From: an uncultured Azospirillum sp.
GTDB lineage: Bacteria > Pseudomonadota > Alphaproteobacteria > Azospirillales > Azospirillaceae
Direction: 5' to 3'
Assembly: GCA_937960755.1 (NCBI GenBank)
Contig: CALGOL010000184.1
Location: forward strand, 1 to 7,719
Length of the DNA stretch: 7,719 nt
Each line of letters begins with the position of its first letter. Positions within the stretch are counted from its first letter, which is position 1. The translations under genes were made by a program, and so were the position numbers. The notes under the pieces were generated by a model. It was not told where the DNA came from. It searched no databases and saw only the letters and a program-made list of their open reading frames with translations. Of the stretch, positions 5,738 through 7,719 are shown piece by piece.

Positions 5738-5751
5738 GGCGCCGCGGCGCC
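5738..5751. repeat. 14-bp perfect palindrome in oriC
   Basis: GGCGCCGCGGCGCC is its own reverse complement. It sits in the middle of the origin between the left and right groups of DnaA boxes. It could be a protein-binding site or a cruciform or hairpin nucleus; function is unknown. Confidence 0.6.
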
Positions 5752-5792
5752 CGCTTTTCCGCCGCATGCGCGGCGTTTCGCGCACAGGGGCG

Positions 5793-5807
5793 CCGCCCGC
5801 GGGGCGG
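5793..5807. repeat. G+C-rich inverted repeat in oriC
   Basis: CCGCCC (5793-5798) pairs perfectly with GGGCGG (5802-5807) around a 3-base GCG loop, followed on the plus strand by TTTCC. With the palindrome at 5738-5751 and a smaller 5-bp stem at 5761-5774 (GCCGC-ATGC-GCGGC) it makes a 70-base zone of secondary-structure potential. The T-run is too short for a confident terminator. Confidence 0.5.
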
Positions 5808-5867
5808 TTTCCATGACAAGGGGTGGAAAAACGGCGGGTCGCGTTTCATCCACCTTCCCTCCACAGG

Positions 5868-5876
5868 TTATCCAAG
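5868..5876 (+). promoter_or_regulatory. Weak DnaA box (7/9)
   Basis: Plus strand TTATCCAAG, with mismatches at the last two bases, in a dense right-hand group (5822-5891) of box-like sequences leading up to ppsR. Confidence 0.4.
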
Positions 5877-5882
5877 GACATC

Positions 5883-5891
5883 TGGGGATAA
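5883..5891 (-). promoter_or_regulatory. DnaA box (8/9) abutting the ppsR start
   Basis: Minus strand TTATCCCCA, one mismatch to TTATCCACA. Its last base is directly followed by the ppsR ATG, and it includes the only nearby purine-rich (GGGGA) ribosome-binding candidate, so origin and translation-initiation signals overlap. Confidence 0.55.
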
Positions 5892-6722
5892 ATGAAAGAA
5901 TTCCATCTACATTTGGTGTCCGACGCCACCGGCGAGACCATCAACAGCGTGGCGCGGGCCTGCGTCATCCAGTTCGATCAGGTGCGCCCCATCGAGCATT
6001 TCTGGAACCTCGTCCGCACCTCGCACCAGCTTGATCTGGTGCTGGAGGGGATTGAAGCTAATCCGGGATTGGTGATGTTCACGCTGGTGGACGCGGCCTT
6101 GCGTCGACGCTTACAGGAGTTCTGTCGCGAACAGCAGGTGCCGTGCATTCCGGTGCTCGACCCGCTGATTAACGCGCTGGCGGCCTATCTTGGCCGGGAG
6201 TCGCAAAGCCAGCCCGGCAAGCAGCATGCGCTCGACGCCGAGTATTTCGGCCGCATGGCGGCGATGGAATACACCCTGGCGCATGACGACGGCCAATCGT
6301 CGTGGGATCTGCACGAAGCCGACGTCATCCTGCTCGGCGTGTCGCGCACCTCCAAGACGCCGACCTGCGTCTATCTCGCCAACCGCGGCATCAAGGCGGC
6401 GAACGTGCCGATCGTGCCGGGCTGTCCGCTGCCGCCTGAGCTGGAGCAGGTGTCCCGTCCGCTGATTATCGGCCTGACCAAAGACCCGGATCGGCTGATC
6501 CAGATCCGCCGCAACCGGCTGCGCCTGCTGAACCAGGGAGAGGGCAGCGACTACGTCGACCCCGATCTGGTCAAGCAAGAGGTGGTGGAGGCGCGGCGGC
6601 TCTACAGTCGCAAGGGCTGGCCGGTGATCGACGTCACCCGGCGCTCCATTGAGGAGACCGCGGCGGAAATCGTCATGTTGCTGACCCGCCGGCAAGTTCC
6701 CGGTTCAGGGGGCGGACGTTGA
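5892..6722 (+). CDS. ppsR: PEP synthase / pyruvate phosphate dikinase regulatory protein (DUF299)
   Basis: A 276-residue member of the DUF299 kinase-pyrophosphorylase family. These bifunctional cytoplasmic enzymes switch PEP synthase or pyruvate phosphate dikinase off by ADP-dependent phosphorylation of an active-site Thr and on by phosphate-dependent dephosphorylation. Visible features are the N-terminal HLVSDATGETINSVARA, the HALDAEYFGRMAAMEYTLAHDDG block about 112-134, the P-loop GVSRTSKT at 149-156 after the strand DVILL, and the C-terminal GWPVIDVTRRSIEETAAEI. Which of the two targets it controls cannot be decided from this window. The ATG start matches the conserved N-terminus; GGGGA lies only 3 bases upstream and AAGGA 13 upstream, neither ideal. 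It is the first gene right of the origin, the place of 'RP001' in Rickettsia, and overlaps maf by 4 bases. Confidence 0.95.
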   Translation: MKEFHLHLVSDATGETINSVARACVIQFDQVRPIEHFWNLVRTSHQLDLVLEGIEANPGLVMFTLVDAALRRRLQEFCREQQVPCIPVLDPLINALAAYLGRESQSQPGKQHALDAEYFGRMAAMEYTLAHDDGQSSWDLHEADVILLGVSRTSKTPTCVYLANRGIKAANVPIVPGCPLPPELEQVSRPLIIGLTKDPDRLIQIRRNRLRLLNQGEGSDYVDPDLVKQEVVEARRLYSRKGWPVIDVTRRSIEETAAEIVMLLTRRQVPGSGGGR

Positions 6723-7315
6723 GCGCGGTTGTTCTCGCCTCCGGGTCCGCAGCGCGGGCCAAGATGCTGCGCGACGCCGGGGTGACGGTGCAAACCCAGC
6801 CGGTAGCGGTGGACGAGGAAGCGGTGCGGGAATCGTGCCGCGCTGAAGGCATGGACGCGGCGGCGACCGCCGTCACTCTGGCGTGGATGAAGGCCGAGCG
6901 GGCGTCGCGCAAATTTCCTGGCGCTCTGGTGATCGGGGCCGATCAGATGCTCGACCTGGACGGCGAATGGCTGGAGAAGCCGGCGACGGCGGCGGGCCTG
7001 CGGGCGCAACTGCTGAAGCTGCGCGGCCGGCGGCATGAGCTGATTAGCGCCGTCGTGGTTGTGAAGGATGGCGAGCGGCTGTGGCATACCGTGGAGCGGG
7101 CGCGGTTGACGGTGCGGCCGTTCAGCGACGCTTTCCTTACGTGGTATCTGGAAACGGCTGGCGAGGCGGTGTTGTCAGCCGTCGGCGGCTATCATCTCGA
7201 GTCCATTGGTTCTCAACTGTTTAGCCGCGTTGAGGGCGATTATTTCACCGTGCTCGGCCTGCCGCTGCTGCCGCTGCTCGGCTTTTTACGGGAACATGGA
7301 GTGGTGACGTCATGA
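6719..7315 (+). CDS. maf: Maf-family nucleoside triphosphate pyrophosphatase
   Basis: A 198-residue Maf/HAM1-like protein. The family hydrolyses non-canonical or excess nucleoside triphosphates (dTTP/UTP or m7GTP type, depending on subfamily) to monophosphates, a house-cleaning role in the cytoplasm. Family marks are the N-terminal LASGSAARAKMLRDAG (phosphate-binding loop), VDEEAVRES about 31-39, GADQMLDLDG with the catalytic-type Asp75, EKP at 86-88, and the C-terminal AVGGYHLESIGSQLFSRVEGDYF. I cannot assign the subfamily with confidence. The start is TTG, overlapping the ppsR stop as TTGA (6719-6722), chosen because the protein then begins MSAVVLASGS, exactly at the family's first strand. 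Tight overlap with ppsR and aroE implies translational coupling. Confidence 0.94.
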   Translation: MSAVVLASGSAARAKMLRDAGVTVQTQPVAVDEEAVRESCRAEGMDAAATAVTLAWMKAERASRKFPGALVIGADQMLDLDGEWLEKPATAAGLRAQLLKLRGRRHELISAVVVVKDGERLWHTVERARLTVRPFSDAFLTWYLETAGEAVLSAVGGYHLESIGSQLFSRVEGDYFTVLGLPLLPLLGFLREHGVVTS

Positions 7316-7719
7316 GTTTGACGGCGAAAGGTCGCGTCGCGGGGGTGATGGGTTGGCCGGTCGGGCATTCGCGCTCGCCGCGGCTGCACGGCCATTGGCT
7401 GGCGCAATACGGGGTCGATGGCGCTTATGTGCCGATGGCGGTTCCGCCAGACCGCATCGGCGAGGCGTTGCGCGCCTTATCAGCACTGGGCTTCGCCGGT
7501 TGCAATGTCACCTTGCCGCATAAGGAAGCCGCTTTCGCCGCCATGGACGAGTTGGACGACACGGCGCGCCGCATGGGCGCGGTCAACACCGTGGTGGTGC
7601 TGCCGGATGGGCGGCTGTGGGGCGGCAATACCGACGGTTTCGGCTTCATGGAAAACCTGCGCCATGGCGCCCCCGACTGGCGGGCCGACGCCGGCCCGGC
7701 GGTGGTGATCGGGGCGGGC
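7312..7719 (+). CDS. aroE: Shikimate dehydrogenase, N-terminal part
   Basis: The first 136 codons of shikimate 5-dehydrogenase, which reduces 3-dehydroshikimate to shikimate with NADPH in aromatic amino-acid synthesis. The frame stays open to the right edge of the window. Substrate-binding serines lie in GHSRSPRLH (residues 18-26), the catalytic Lys71 in NVTLPHKEAAF, Asn92 in GAVNTV, and the catalytic Asp108 in GGNTDGFGF. The visible sequence ends in VVIGAG, the beginning of the NADP-binding glycine loop of the Rossmann domain. The ATG overlaps the maf stop as ATGA (7312-7315), so translation is likely coupled. The ppsR-maf-aroE order is common beside alphaproteobacterial origins and is often followed by coaE and dnaQ, which lie outside this window. 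Confidence 0.96.
   Translation, partial: MSLTAKGRVAGVMGWPVGHSRSPRLHGHWLAQYGVDGAYVPMAVPPDRIGEALRALSALGFAGCNVTLPHKEAAFAAMDELDDTARRMGAVNTVVVLPDGRLWGGNTDGFGFMENLRHGAPDWRADAGPAVVIGAG

Larger units (their letters stand above)
5722..5836 (+). repeat. 12-bp direct repeat pair within oriC
   Basis: GGAAAAACGGCG occurs at 5722-5733 and again at 5825-5836, with starts 103 bases apart. The second copy forms part of a GGTGGAAAA box-like sequence (minus strand TTTTCCACC, 7/9 to the DnaA box), and the first follows the DnaA box at 5710-5718. The copies bracket the G+C-rich palindromic zone. Confidence 0.6.
5488..5891. other. oriC: Predicted chromosomal replication origin (oriC)
   Basis: This 404-base non-coding gap lies between divergent hemE and ppsR, the gene pair that flanks the origin in Caulobacter crescentus and Rickettsia. 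It contains DnaA-box-like nonamers at 5576-5584, 5632-5640, 5710-5718 and 5883-5891 (each 8/9 to TTATCCACA), with weaker ones at 5609-5617, 5822-5830, 5846-5854 and 5868-5876. An A+T-rich tract beside hemE (5524-5556) would suit duplex unwinding. The middle (5738-5807) is very G+C-rich and palindromic. No TTAA occurs anywhere in it, so the Caulobacter-style CtrA sites (TTAA-N7-TTAA) are absent. One GANTC methylation motif is present (5622-5626). Origin identity rests on synteny plus box clustering; strand-wide GC skew was not computed. Confidence 0.87.

Noticed and set aside
5778..5786. TCGCGCACA as a DnaA box
   Set aside because: It matches little beyond the CACA end, which is expected by chance in this composition.
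1..7719. CRISPR arrays, tRNA or rRNA genes, insertion sequences, phage or toxin-antitoxin genes
   Set aside because: I saw no regularly spaced repeats, cloverleaf-like segments, transposase motifs or terminal inverted repeats; apart from the lysR/GGDEF end this is core chromosomal sequence.

Overview
The window is a GC-rich stretch of bacterial chromosome, apart from 48 bases of Illumina adapter at its left end. Gene content and order point to an alphaproteobacterium, most likely of the Rhodospirillales/Rhodospirillaceae type (inference from synteny, not from an rRNA or a database hit). A leftward block hemE-hemH-hemJ-rho and a rightward block ppsR-maf-aroE diverge from a 404-base gap (5488-5891). 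In Caulobacter and Rickettsia the chromosomal replication origin lies between hemE and the ppsR-type (DUF299, 'RP001') gene. This gap carries several DnaA-box-like nonamers, an A+T-rich tract beside hemE and a G+C-rich palindromic centre, so I read it as oriC.

Layout, left to right. 1-48: TruSeq/P5 adapter, so this is an untrimmed contig end. 49-365 (+): C-terminal part of a GGDEF diguanylate cyclase, cut by the contig end. 395-1303 (-): LysR-type regulator, 7 bases downstream of rho. 1311-2567 (-): rho. 2568-2893: intergenic rho leader with a candidate promoter, a C-rich leader RNA and a parS-like palindrome. 2894-3322 (-): hemJ. 3337-4398 (-): hemH. 4447-5487 (-): hemE. 5488-5891: oriC. 5892-6722 (+): ppsR. 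6719-7315 (+): maf. 7312-7719 (+): aroE, cut by the right edge.

The three hem genes cover uroporphyrinogen decarboxylation, protoporphyrinogen oxidation and iron insertion, and they lie close enough to be one operon. On the right, ppsR (control of PEP synthase or pyruvate phosphate dikinase), maf (nucleotide pyrophosphatase) and aroE (shikimate dehydrogenase) overlap by 4 bases at each junction and should be translationally coupled. Both blocks are transcribed away from the origin, in the direction of fork movement.

The most interesting non-coding content is chromosomal replication and segregation machinery. Besides oriC there are two candidate ParB-binding parS sites, 14/16 and 13/16 matches to TGTTTCACGTGAAACA. 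One is in the hemJ-rho gap and one is buried in the lysR coding sequence, about 2.8 and 5.1 kb from the middle of the origin. I see no wholly new gene system; the novelty is in the architecture of the origin/centromere region.
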